From: Hofstenia miamia
Taxonomy: Eukaryota; Xenacoelomorpha; Acoela
Direction: 5' to 3'
Length of the DNA stretch: 64,000 nt
Assembly (NCBI GenBank): GCA_004352715.1
Contig: SCFE01000097.1
Location: 517,709 to 581,708, forward strand
The position numbers and the translations under genes were made by a program. The number at the start of each line of letters is the position of its first letter. The stretch's first letter is position 1. Below the pieces are notes generated by a model. That model did no database searches, had not been told where the DNA came from, and saw only the letters and a list, made by a program, of their open reading frames with translations. This document shows positions 1 through 10,789 of the stretch, in pieces.

Positions 1-124
1 TCAATAGTTACAATTTCCAATCAAGTTACCCTGCAACCGAAATCTGATTGGCGAATACACTACATGTGTATACATGTATATATTGGCCAGGGTATAACTA
101 TTTTTTCTACGAATTAGATAAATC

Positions 125-331
125 ATGTCACTTTCGCCTGAAATAGAATTACATAATGTGGATAAAAGAACAAACTTTTCCAGCTGTTCATCCCCAAAAG
201 AATGCCGACTTATAATAGATGCTAAGCCAAGCGTTCAAAGCGGTAGTCCCACTTCAGACTTAGGGTCAATCACATTCGAGAACTCGTCTGATGACCTTGA
301 GCTAGAAGCGCTTTCAATCATGGCCAACTAA
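125..331 (+). CDS. Short ORF or first exon upstream of zinc-finger relics, unrecognised
   Basis: A 68-codon frame from ATG to TAA, rich in Ser, Glu and Asp and without membrane or signal segments. It lies just upstream of a stretch that still reads as a degenerate C2H2 zinc finger, so it may be the acidic N-terminal exon of a zinc-finger gene. I see no clear splice donor and do not recognise the protein. It could also be a chance frame. Confidence 0.25.
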   Translation: MSLSPEIELHNVDKRTNFSSCSSPKECRLIIDAKPSVQSGSPTSDLGSITFENSSDDLELEALSIMAN

Positions 332-354
332 GTTTTCAATTTTAATGTATTTGC

Positions 355-600
355 TTAGGAGAACCACATTATTTTTGTGGTGAATGTGGGAAAAAATTTA
401 GACACAAAGGAAATTTTCTTTCGACAAACAAGTTCACAACTAATAGACCGCATCACAGTGACAGATATAATTATTCCAGCAAACTTAAGGACACACTCTT
501 CAACCACAAATGCACTTATAAGTGCTATCAAACCCTTCAAATGTGTTCAGTGCCCACAGGAACATAAGAAGTCGTCACTTCAAGAGCATCAAGACTAAGT
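355..600 (+). pseudogene. Degenerate C2H2 zinc-finger relic
   Basis: One forward frame reads HYFCGECGKKFRHKGNF, the first half of a C2H2 finger with its Cys pair, Phe and linker spacing, but the His pair is gone. A shifted frame just downstream reads KPFKCVQCPQEHKKSSLQEH, a second finger after a typical linker with imperfect spacing. The two parts are in different frames and no continuous ORF joins them, so this is a relic. Parts of it are repeated at 1075-1190. Family assignment rests only on these finger-like motifs. Confidence 0.45.
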
Positions 601-1667
601 TTTTTAATTATGTGTATCTTTTTACATAAATATAACGAGAAACATCTTTGCTGCGTTCGGAATTTGATATAAAAAAACAAATCAAAATTGGAAAAAAATT
701 CAAGGTTATCACAACATCGCCAATATCAAATATGATAACTTCGTTGAAATAGAAAGTGTATTATCCAAATTTGAATTGATTTGTCTTATGCTTTAACCTA
801 AATTGATCATTAATCGTTTTAATTCATACAGTAATTTGTATAGGAATGTTTCATTATAGTATTTAAAATTTCAACAGTTTGTTTATCAGATGCAAACTTT
901 TCTTAAAATTGAATTTGAGTATTATGAAGACATGTGATAGAACAACGATGGTGTAGTGTAAATGAATTGGTTTGTTCTTACATGATGTATGTTTTGAACA
1001 ACTATGGACATTCCTGATATGGAGGAAAACCGGAATCCAACGATGTTATTCTTCACGAAAATATGCTATTTTAATATAATTATTCCAGCAAACTTAAGGA
1101 CGCCTTCTTCAACCACAAATGCACTCAGTGCTATCAGACCCTTCAAATGCGTTCAGTGCTCACAAGAACGTAAGCATCAAGACTAAGTTTTTTAAGTATA
1201 TGTATCTTTTTACATAAATATAACGAGAAACATCTTTGCTGCGTTCGGATTTTGATATTAAAAAACATCAAAATTGGAAAAAATTCAAGGTTATCACAAC
1301 ATCGCCAATATCAAATATGATAACTTCGTTGAAATAGAAAGTGTATTATCCAAATTTGAATTGATTTGACTTATGCGCTTTATCCTAAGTTGATCATTAA
1401 TCGTTTTAATTCATACATTAATTTGTATATGAATGTAGTATTTAAAATCTCAACAGTTTATCAGATGCAAACTGTTCTTAAAATTGAATTTGCGAATTGA
1501 ATTTATGAAGACATGTGATAGAACAACGATGGTGTAGTGTAAATGAATTGATTTGTTCTTACATGATGTATGTTCTGAAAAACTATGGACATTATCGATA
1601 TGGAGGAAAACCGGAATCCAACGATGTTATTCTTCAAGAAAATATGCTATTTTTCTGGAAAAGTTAG
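466..1667 (+). repeat. Two-copy tandem duplication of ~600 bp
   Basis: Unit 1 runs about 466-1069 and unit 2 about 1075-1667, in direct orientation with small indels (offsets 580 to 609). Shared landmarks are the ttattccagcaaacttaagg start, the gaagacatgtgatagaacaa block (about 927 and 1507) and the ggaggaaaaccggaatccaa block (about 1021 and 1602). Each unit carries a decayed piece of zinc-finger-like coding sequence. Roughly 90% identity by eye. Confidence 0.8.
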
Positions 1668-1782
1668 ATCAGACCTACACTTTCTGCGATTTATTTCGCT
1701 GGTTTTTTGTAAAATATCTGGGTATGCATTCCGGGATCATGAAATTGTTCATAAAATCTATTCCATTATGTATACTAAGTAG
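1627..1782 (+). pseudogene. Further zinc-finger-like relic
   Basis: The frame 1585-1782 ends with a stretch reading FCKISGYAFRDHEIVHKI, which resembles the second half of a C2H2 finger (aromatic, spacing to two His) but has lost one Cys. It follows the second unit of the tandem duplication and probably belongs to the same broken zinc-finger locus. Short and weak on its own. Confidence 0.3.
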
Positions 1783-1829
1783 AAACCAAAATAGTGTGGA
1801 TCCATTAAATGGAATTACACACTGAGAAA

Positions 1830-2600
1830 AATAGTACTGTGTTCAAGAAGTTCTGATTTTTATATTGATCGAAGAAATCACATAAATGCAGAGACTGGAT
1901 GAATGTCAAACATAATTTTGGTGATCACGTTTTAAGTATGCTCATAACAATTTGAATTTAAACTAAGCTTTATAAATTTAGATGTAAAGTACAGTTCAGA
2001 GTTCAGAAAAAACTTCCATGAGTAGTTTCCATACTAATTTGTAGTGCTCTGTTTAATTCACAAAAATTGGGATCACTAATAACTCCTTAAGCCCGAATTC
2101 TTGAGCTACACAGGTTCACTTACTTCACATTTATTTGGTCTTACCTCACGTTGAGATAAGAATTCATTCAAGTTAGTGACATTAGAAGAGTTCCATAAAT
2201 TATGCAAACTATTTACACTTTATCATCTACGACATAAATCTTGAGGCCAGGACAGAATTTCATAACATTACTTGATAGAAGTAAACAATACGCACCCTAT
2301 TGTCAGTATGTTATCTAATGACCCATTTCCAGGAACGAAGTAATTTGATCTATAAAAGCAAGAACCCGCATGATTGGTTAAAATTAGAAAAATGCTTTAC
2401 TATTTGGAGACTGGAGGAAACACATTGTATTTTCAAAACTGGAATATGTTTAGTCAGGCTGGAAAGAACATGTACCTTCAGGAAATCAAAATTTTAATGC
2501 CACAAAGTGTTAATAAAAGAGCCTGATTACGCCAAAATATTGTAGAGAGATAGAACAGAGACCAAAAATTGAAGAGAACTGAGTGCCCCATAATCACAAG
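1830..2600. other. Intergenic, no gene recognised
   Basis: AT-rich sequence. An open frame at 2300-2497 has no recognisable domain. No repeat structure seen. Confidence 0.4.
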
Positions 2601-2710
2601 AAGTTGAGAAATTGTTCGATCAACTAACAAGAGTAAAAAGTGATCATCAAAAAGCTAAGACAACTCTGCAGAAGTTAAAAGTTGAAACTCAAACAAAGCC
2701 TTGCATCTAA
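2601..2710 (+). pseudogene. Possible coiled-coil exon relic
   Basis: One frame reads VEKLFDQLTRVKSDHQKAKT and on through a Lys/Glu/Leu-rich amphipathic stretch to a stop near 2706, with heptad-like Leu spacing. Flanking sequence in the same frame is broken by stops. It may be an exon or exon relic of a coiled-coil protein. I do not recognise the family. Confidence 0.2.
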
Positions 2711-2956
2711 GAAGATAGTGTTCAAGAACATAAAAGACGTGAAGAGAGAAGCTTGCAGCAGACTTATAGATATAATAATTACGTCATTGGAAAACAGTGA
2801 GACTGGAAAATTTTCCCATAAACCGTTTTATAGCTGGGTGAATTTGTTTCAGAGTTTCCTAAATCATTTAGGAATTTTCATCAAAACATAAATCTTTTCT
2901 GTTTTGTGTCACTTCTGTAAACAAGTGCAGACTTGTGTTGGCACTTTAAAAATAAC

Positions 2957-3024
2957 TTTAGGCATCACTGAGAAGTTAAACCCTGCGCAATTTAGGCATC
3001 ACTGAGAAGTTAAACCCTGCGCAA
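2957..3024. repeat. 34-bp tandem repeat, two perfect copies
   Basis: The unit beginning tttaggcatcactgagaagt and ending ccctgcgcaa occurs at 2957-2990 and again at 2991-3024 with no mismatch. Confidence 0.9.
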
Positions 3025-3659
3025 TTTTACGTCAGTGGTTTAGTTGGCCAAGTACTATATCAAGTGCTGCGAATTCCAACGGCGACAATTAAGAAAGACA
3101 GCATAGAAATTAATGTTAATCATTCAAATTTGAAAACATGCTTAATATTTCATGCGCAGATTCTTCATGTAGCATGCGATTTGGTTTTAGTAATACGAAA
3201 CAAAAGCAGAGTAGACAAATCATATATTAAGATATCAAAATTCGGCAAACCGAGCCAAAGCTGCTGTCAATCAATAATGCTCTCACGAATATTGAATGAA
3301 GACTCTTATTTATGATGTCTCACAAATTATTAGCATTTGCTCCTATACATGAAGTCATTGGTCGCCCAACTCTTGCAGCATGTCAAAATGACGAAATTAA
3401 CTTCATTCTGAATTTGCTATACCATTTGCAAATTGTACAGATACCTATGAGTTGCTTCCTGTCATACTTGTAGGACATTGGCATGAAAGGATTTAGCACA
3501 CATTCCATGTTTTCGTTCTGTTAATGAGCAAAATCTATACATTTCCTATTTTGTTGCCATTATACAAACGCAATGAATAGCACTTTATATAAAACATTAG
3601 GAAATAGACTGGTGGCTTTAAATAAGCACCTCTGACTTTGCGCACGTCACGCCTCAATT

Positions 3660-4031
3660 GTCCAAGGATGTTTTTCGAAATCAACAAACACTCAAAGCTT
3701 TATTATTTCCATGGTCTCAAAACCTTTTAAATTCGAAATTGTCCAAGAAAATGGTTAATCTTTTCATCTACTTCTGTAACAGCAACAAACTTTAATAGAA
3801 TTGTTGAACATTGCATTAAAGCATGTTCCATAATAGATCTGCACATGCCTCACGATTTTCAAATTTGCTTAGAGACGACGAAAATTCTGCGTACATGTGG
3901 GAAAACGGTTTCTCTATAAAAATGACTCCACCTAGGTGGTTTAAGAAACAAGCCAATACACTACATATGTAATATTTTATCACCAATTTATAAAAGATAT
4001 TACCTTTCACTTTAAAAATTATTAAAACCAA
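3660..4031 (-). pseudogene. Coding-like relic, copy 1 of a dispersed pair
   Basis: Minus-strand sequence here aligns with 13280-13570. Both copies preserve a translated block: FSHMYAEFSSSLSKFENREA here against FPHLQRIFSKPISKFDNLGV there, followed by a frame-shifted segment with shared NAMF/SAML and IK residues. Frameshifts and stops break both copies. The pattern fits duplicated fragments of one gene or of an uncharacterised repeat. The protein family is not recognised. Confidence 0.4.
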
Positions 4032-4408
4032 TGAATTCAGCTACTTTGAAAGTCTTTTCAAATTCAGTTTGCAAACGGGAATAGACTTAATTCAAATGTA
4101 AGCTCTGTTCCAAATACAGCAAGATTTAAAAAACTATTAAAAATATCCTTTTATTAAGATAAATTCTGGAAATTACTTACATTCGGATATACAGCAAACA
4201 TTCTAATTTTGTAAATTATTATTAAACATTTTATTGCTTAAACAATAGCTTGTCTTCAACATCCATCAAAATGAAACGGGTACTTTATATATTCTATCTC
4301 TTAACATATCTTTGCTTAAACAATGTAGCTATATATTATATGCATTCACACTTAATGCTCAACTTAACACATCTCCACTGAACATTACTACATAACGACA
4401 CTTAAATT

Positions 4409-6170
4409 TTGTACGGTAAGTTTATTATCTACAAATTTATCAGTTTTTGCTATAAGAATTATTGGAAAATAAACAGCCATTTTCATAAGATTCTATTATT
4501 AATATTTCTTCTCAATTTCTTAATACATATTTATGTTTTTTTTCGATTAATTCTTTCTACAGATATTAAACCTAACATCTTAGAAGAATCAAAAATAGAA
4601 TATAAACTACGAAATTACTTCAAAAACTATAAATTCGTATATCTCAATGCTAGAAGTCTCAATTCAAAAAGAAATGATTTTCTAAACTTAATATGTTAGG
4701 TCAAAACGCAATATTCTTAGTTACTGAAACGTGGTTAAATGATGACACATTCTAATTTGTTTGATCCTGACCCACCCACATTATTTTCACAGATTCATAA
4801 AAAAACCGATTTGGTAGGGGTGGCAAACTCATGATAATAGTTCCAAATGTTTAAAACCAATGCTTAAATTGGAATATGAATTAGACTACGATGCATTTGA
4901 ATCTCTCTGGATACAAATTATATTGCTTGTCATAAGGAACTGATCAATATCACATACAACCCAAATAAAAAGTATCATATTGACTATCTAAATTATAAGT
5001 CAAATGAAATCTACGAAATAACCTACCCATGCTATTCCATAAATGTATTTAGTGACTTTAATATAAATTTTAACAATGTTGAAAAAATCCTTAAATGAAT
5101 TCCGCGCCACATATGATTTTCACTGTGTAAATACTGACTTTCCTACAGAGAATAACAACTTAATTGACTACTTCATAACAAATTCAAAGTTATGCTTTAA
5201 ATACTTATCATTCAGTGACCATGCTCTTTGCGCCTATTAAGTAATATAAGACTAAAACTAATCATTTTAACATATACAAGGGATTTTCTAAATTATTTAG
5301 ATGAAATAGAAAGACATTCGAAAAACAATGTCATTCAATTACATATACACACTAAAATCTGGATCTTGTATGATTAATTATATTTCAAAAGAAATTTGCA
5401 GTGCAAATAACAAAGCAGCACCAATTAAATGCCGAAAGGTAAGATTAAGTCCACACAAATTTACTTTATTCAATGTTGATGGTCGTGAAATGTGTGAACA
5501 AGTAAGCATTAAAAGAAAACTCTTTGATCATGCAAAAACAGAACTGACTACCACTAATTGGACTAATTACGAAAAATCAACAAAAATAATTAAACAATTA
5601 AGAAATAAAAAATCTGCTTTAAAACAAAACAAGTTTTCTCACAAAAACATTGAACTTAATATAAACCATTTACCAATACAGCAAAATGAATCCATCAAAA
5701 ACATGACAATGCATCCAACTATCGACTAAAAAACAAAATATTTTTCTCCTTCCTATCAAATTCAAATGCATATCTTATCAGTATTATTTAAATTCAAATT
5801 TGGTCAATCCGCAATTTCGTTTTTAAAACAATATATTAAATTAAATGAACGTTCTCAAAAATTCCTATGCTTAGATAAACATAATAGCTTTCTCCACACA
5901 ACAGCTAAGGTATGGAATAACTTAGATCATGAAATTCAACTCGAAAAAAACTACAAGAATTCAGAAAAAATTTCGCAGATTCCTCTTTAATAGAGAATTC
6001 ATTCTTAAAGACAATAACATACTACACTCATTCGAAAATTTCGTATGACAAGAAATCCACACGCACGCACCCACAACTTTATATTATATATATTTTATTA
6101 TTATTATTTATTAAATACATGTATTCGTAGTTTGTAGCTTTTGTACTAGTTTGCGGCAATAAATTTGATT
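4409..6170 (+). mobile_element. Truncated non-LTR retrotransposon lacking its RT core
   Basis: Starts with a frame (4409-4699) ending in YKFVYLNARSLNSKRNDFLN, the typical start of an apurinic-like endonuclease domain. Broken frames follow with endonuclease-like TETWLND (about 4720) and FSDFNINF plus SDHALC (about 5050-5230). 5328-5729 reads like the linker before RT (RKVRLSPHKFTLFNVD, WTNYEKSTKI). 5766-6050 reads like the extreme C-terminus (TAKVWNNLDHEIQLEKNYKN, then a shifted frame to a stop near 6048). RT motifs such as YxDD are absent between 5729 and 5766, so the RT core has been deleted. The 3' end is AT-rich with AATAAA near 6160. CR1/Jockey-like by general appearance, clade not resolved. 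Confidence 0.7.
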
Positions 6171-6789
6171 TGACTATTATTAATATATATAATCACTTTT
6201 CCTACTATAACATTTTGTTATATATTGTACATATTATCAATGTATTATTGAAAAGCACTGGTATCCGGTCTGTAGCTATTGGGTTTTATAAAGCCATTGG
6301 TCGTATGAGGAAATACAACTATAGTTCGAAAAATGGGCTTGGGTTGATTTTTGAAAACTTTATTGACTGCAGCCATACCAACCTTTCGGCAGATACTATT
6401 TGGTGAATAAGGTCCGCTTCTTGAATATATTACACAATTTGATATGGAATTTGTATGTAGTGATACAAAACAAAATAACTTACAGTTAGCTGTGTTGGAA
6501 TGAAGGAAAGGACGATCGAGGCCGCAGTTTCATAGAAAAATAAGTTCGCATGGCAACGTCAAAGAGAATTGAGACTTCAGGAAAATCTCTTCGATTTTTG
6601 ATAAGAGTAACTCGCGACAACAGCAAACAAAGTACAATGAATTTGTTGACAATTGTTGTCAGCAACCATACCGTTTAGAAGATATTGCTACTTGTGTTTT
6701 GTAAAACCACTTACTACAAACGCAACTGCTAAATTTTCCTGAAATATACTTAGTGTTGGAACTGTGCCTTGGTTTTTCGGAACGAGCAC
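6171..6789. other. No recognisable gene
   Basis: Short frames such as 6170-6406 show no domain. Base composition rises slightly around 6490-6700, but no conserved motif is visible. It may hold the lost 5' part of the mariner copy that follows. Confidence 0.3.
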
Positions 6790-7600
6790 GGTCGGAAGGG
6801 CAGCCAGTGGGGCACGCAAGCACGACACTCAACGAAATTTAAAAAATAACCCAAAGAGAGCTTGCAAATAAACTTAATGTTTGTAAGAAAACTGCAGGAC
6901 ATGTTGGCTGATTTAGGGTTTAGAAAAATAAGCAGCAGCTTCGTTCCAAAGTTTCTGAGTTGGGAAATGATGGACAAAAGAATCATGGTGTGTAGTAAAA
7001 ACGTGGAGTTGTTTGAAGAACTGGGAGAAAAGCTTTTAGACAATATTATCAATGAAGAAGAAATTCCAGTTAGTCTTCCATCTAAGAGAAAGTCTCGAGT
7101 TTAAATTGCCTGGTGAAAAGACAACAAAAATGCTTCGAAGTGGAACAAAACATCGAAAATGTTATATGTTTTGTATGAAATCTGGAATATTAAAAATAGA
7201 TTTTACAAGTGGAGCAATCAATGCTGAGTACTACTGCTGCCTTATTGAAGAAGTAAGAAAGTTGAAAAGAAAGCCACGGGGAGCAGAGCTAGATTGGCTG
7301 CATGACAACGCCTCCAATTCACAGCAAATCTGACAATAAACAAACTTAAAAAATGTGGCTTAAAGACATTGCCACACCCTCCCTACAGCCCAGATTTGGC
7401 ACCTAGCGATTTTTGACTATTTGCTAACTTGAAGTATTTACGAGGTCAGCACTTTGAAACAAAAGAGGAGTTGATGAAGGATGTGACCAATCATTTAGAT
7501 TGTAAGCCTTTGACATTGTTTGAAACTGGCTTCAATATGATGGTGAAAAGATGGAGAAAGTGTTCGGAGAACCAAGAAGTTATGTTGAAAAATAATGAAA
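6790..7600 (+). pseudogene. Mariner-type transposase pseudogene
   Basis: Pieces of a Tc1/mariner DD34D transposase in several frames. 6862-7104 has the LGFRKISSSFVPKFLSWEM region between the DNA-binding and catalytic domains, then ELGEKLLDNIINEEE. 7052-7333 contains INAEYYCCLIEEVRKLKRKP and the second-Asp region as WLHDNA. 7335-7430 reads LPHPPYSPDLAPSDF with a stop right after F, holding the third catalytic Asp. 7429-7600 is the C-terminus (LKYLRGQHFETKEEL, then MVKRWRKCSENQ). The first catalytic Asp region is degenerate (EEE where a D is expected), and frameshifts and stops are present. The N-terminal helix-turn-helix is mostly missing. It runs into a (TA)n tract and a gap. Confidence 0.85.
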
Positions 7601-7608
7601 TTCTAGAA

Positions 7609-7898
7609 TATATATATATANNNNNNNNNNNNNNNNNNNNNNNNNNNNNNNNNNNNNNNNNNNNNNNNNNNNNNNNNNNNNNNNNNNNNNNNNNNNNNNN
7701 NNNNNNNNNNNNNNNNNNNNNNNNNNNNNNNNNNNNNNNNNNNNNNNNNNNNNNNNNNNNNNNNNNNNNNNNNNNNNNNNNNNNNNNNNNNNNNNNNNNN
7801 NNNNNNNNNNNNNNNNNNNNNNNNNNNNNNNNNNNNNNNNNNNNNNNNNNNNNNNNNNNNNNNNNNNNNNNNNNNNNNNNNNNNNNNNNNNNNNNNNN

Positions 7899-7930
<32 letters not shown>
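7609..7930. other. Assembly gap inside a (TA)n microsatellite
   Basis: 278 Ns (7621-7898) flanked on both sides by (TA)n. Any reading frame crossing the gap is meaningless. Confidence 0.95.
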
Positions 7931-7933
<3 letters not shown>

Positions 7934-8080
7934 TGTTAAATATGTAATTTCGTTTTCCTGTGTTTTTTATTTCTATACGAGTCCAGGTACTTCTTATCTA
8001 CATCACGTATACTTTTGATTGATTTTGAGGATGCTTTGAGGCATTATATTAATGCCTAGGTATATTTTATACGAAATTAT

Positions 8081-8720
8081 TTGAGAGATGCAACCGGGTC
8101 GCCATAACAATTTTTTGAAAAAACACTACAACCTGGTCACTGCTTGAGCAATTATTTGTATTCAAATTTAGTAATTTCCAAGAATCCTTTTTCCAATTCA
8201 ATTGACAAATTTTGAATGATATCACTGTTGAATAACTTAATACCGTTTTTATACAGCAAGAATGAATTTCAGTTATTGCATACTGGTTAAGTGTTCTTTC
8301 CAGCAACAATAAAAAATTGTCACTTCAAACAGATTCTGTAGATCTACGTTCTCTTCTTACTATCATTATTTTGTAAGATAATTTTTGGGTTTTATAACAC
8401 CGATCAGCCAACTGGTTTTGCCAAACCCTGAAAATGAGGTTCTTCAGGATGAGAAACAAACACAGCATTATTGCCAGCATGTCAAATTTCGCAAACAAAA
8501 TTATGCTTGCCCCGGTTCACCTGTCACAATTTCAGCTGCAGGGAAGATTAATAAAAAAATAGTCCCATCCAGACATTTTGGATTCACAAGATAGTCGCAT
8601 GGCTGTTAAACATTCTTTGCAATTTAAGTCTTCAGCTTAATTGTTTTTTACTTAAATGTTTGGCAACCGGGTCAACAATGGGTCACCGGATCAAATTTGT
8701 GACCCGGTTACATCCCTTAA
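8081..8720. mobile_element. Possible ~640-bp non-autonomous TIR element
   Basis: The left end reads ttgagagatgcaaccgggtc and the right end, reversed, reads ttaagggatgtaaccgggtc: 17 of 20 positions match in inverted orientation. A further internal gggtcac/ccggatc motif lies near the right end. No coding sequence inside, and no convincing target-site duplication. hAT-like by appearance only. Confidence 0.4.
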
Positions 8721-8909
8721 TTATTCCTTTTTGAAATAAGGTTGTCTCCAATTTCAAAGAAGGAATGCAGCATATTTTGATTCGTACGAAAATGCTTACT
8801 TTTAAGGAATATCTTTAAAAATATGTTCATATTATAGAACATTTAAACACTTTCTACGGGAGAACGTGTTACTAACAAAAGATAAGTCGAAATTCATAGA
8901 ATTAAATAC

Positions 8910-8961
8910 AATATATATAGATATATATATATATATATATATAATATATATATATATATAA
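8910..8961. repeat. (TA)n microsatellite
   Basis: Interrupted AT dinucleotide tract. Confidence 0.95.
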
Positions 8962-9335
8962 AGCCTTTTGCTCATAAGTATCGCAATACTTATTTTCAAA
9001 ATTTATTTCTGCAATGATTAACACAATATCTTTGATTTTTCATGTAATATTTTCATCAGGAATTTAGTTTTCATTCTATTCACCTGTGAAGACGCACCCT
9101 AAAAATTATATCAAATATGCATGCTTTGTAAAATATAGTAAAAAATCTAATTTCCCGTAAAAATTTAGTTCATTCTAAATTTTGAATATAAATTTATTCT
9201 GCAGATTTTGAAATATTAAGATTATAAATATGTGAAAATCCTATTATATCACAAATTTTGATGTAAATTCAACCAATGTAATGGGTTTTCGCAGAATTTG
9301 AGTGACAATATTTTTAGAACAACGGAATATATTAT

Positions 9336-9336
<1 letters not shown>

Positions 9337-9374
<38 letters not shown>
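9337..9374. repeat. (TA)n microsatellite
   Basis: Uninterrupted TA dinucleotide tract. Confidence 0.95.
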
Positions 9375-9376
<2 letters not shown>

Positions 9377-10500
9377 TAATTTTTCACTACAATGTTTTAT
9401 TTTCTCTTTAGATTAAAAATGCCCAGCTTACATACATAGTGTCAACACTACACAATGTCGGTATTTCCATTTTTTTCATTTCTACAGGAATACAATTCTG
9501 ACTTTTTGTATGCCACTGGCGTTTGACTGTAAACCGTTAGGTAACTTTTCACAAAGCTCAAAAAAACTTGGTTGGGTTGCACCTAAATATCTTGACCCAT
9601 TTACATCCTTGATTTACATGGACATGAGTTTTCTTAATATGAACAACTTTTAAATAATTAGGAAAATTATAATCTTCAAGATCCAATTTGAAATTGGATA
9701 ACCGGCCTCACCACAGCCGACTTTCGCAGTTAACAACAATGATCCATAGTCTATTCTTTGAAAATATAATGTCCAAAATATTGTGCAATTTATTGTTGAA
9801 ATCACTTTTCAAATGTATAGATTATAAATGTTTTAACAAACTTGATTATTCCGATTAATAAAAGGAACTTGATTTCACAAAAATGAAAGATTTTAGTCCA
9901 TATACATATTTTCGATTGCAGTAATTGTAATCTATTGTTAAAGAAAGAAATTCCTGTGGTTTCATTTTCTAGGTTCAAAAAAAATTATATCAATATTTTG
10001 AAATTACAATATTCAAATGAAGTGTCAGCAAAGTTTTGGTTGGAATTTCAAGTCATATAATGAAAAAATGAAAATTTAAAACTTATCTAAAGGGATTCTA
10101 AGAAAAAAGTGGTAGTACACATTGTCACAAAATCATTACAAAATATTGACTACCACAAAGCAACCAGACTGTTAAAAATATTTTTTAAAAATTATTGTCA
10201 CCCAGGCGGAATTGATTGTTTTTTTCAAAAGATAATTACAAAATATCAGAATTGCTTATTATTTTTTCTTCAAAGTACAAGGTTCTTACAATGGGTCGTG
10301 ATTTCAAAAAATATATAATTGAGTATTAAATATTATTCTCTCAGTTCATGAATTTATAATATTCTACCTAAAATCTAATATACATGTAATTTCAATCATT
10401 AAGTATGATTCATAGGTAGGCTAATGAAGTAGATTCTTTAAATTCTCTTACAAATGATGTTGACTTTTTAATTCATATTGATCATGCTTATTTTTTCATT
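9375..10500. other. AT-rich intergenic, nothing recognised
   Basis: No ORF with domain similarity, no TIR pair or tandem array noticed. A short frame at 10109-10318 looks random. Confidence 0.4.
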
Positions 10501-10504
10501 TATC

Positions 10505-10768
10505 AAAGTTGCAATTACTAATGAATATTTTAGAAAACTGTTTTTACATTGTTAGGGAGTATGTGTTATAATCAAAATTCAAATTGTATATTTTGTACAA
10601 ATCCTTTAACAAAACTTTTCCTTTATTTTGAAAAACATGTGGATCAGATACAAGGAAGTCAATTGATTTCCTTATCATTTCAGGAATTTAGCACCTTCAA
10701 AAAATTCCGCACACGGATACACAACAAGACTTGTGACATTATATTCCTAGGCACAAATATAGCGAATA
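10505..10768 (-). pseudogene. Decayed copy of DHRS1-like exon 4
   Basis: The minus strand aligns along its length with the last exon of the DHRS1-like gene at 24543-24797, including the 3' flank (tcaaagttgcaattact here, tcaaaattgcaataact there). It starts with an acceptor-like site and EYNVTSLVVYP (gene: [11 protein letters not shown]), later LYKIYNLNFDY (gene: [11 protein letters not shown]). A ~26-bp deletion removes the segment after the HPG motif, and stops and frameshifts follow. No matching relics of exons 1-3 were seen nearby. It indicates an older partial duplication independent of the 7.7-kb mirror repeat. Confidence 0.75.
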
Positions 10769-10789
10769 GCTATAGAAATGCCGGTTAAA

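Noticed and set aside
285-300. tctgatga as hammerhead ribozyme core
   Set aside because: No matching gaaa core or stems around it.
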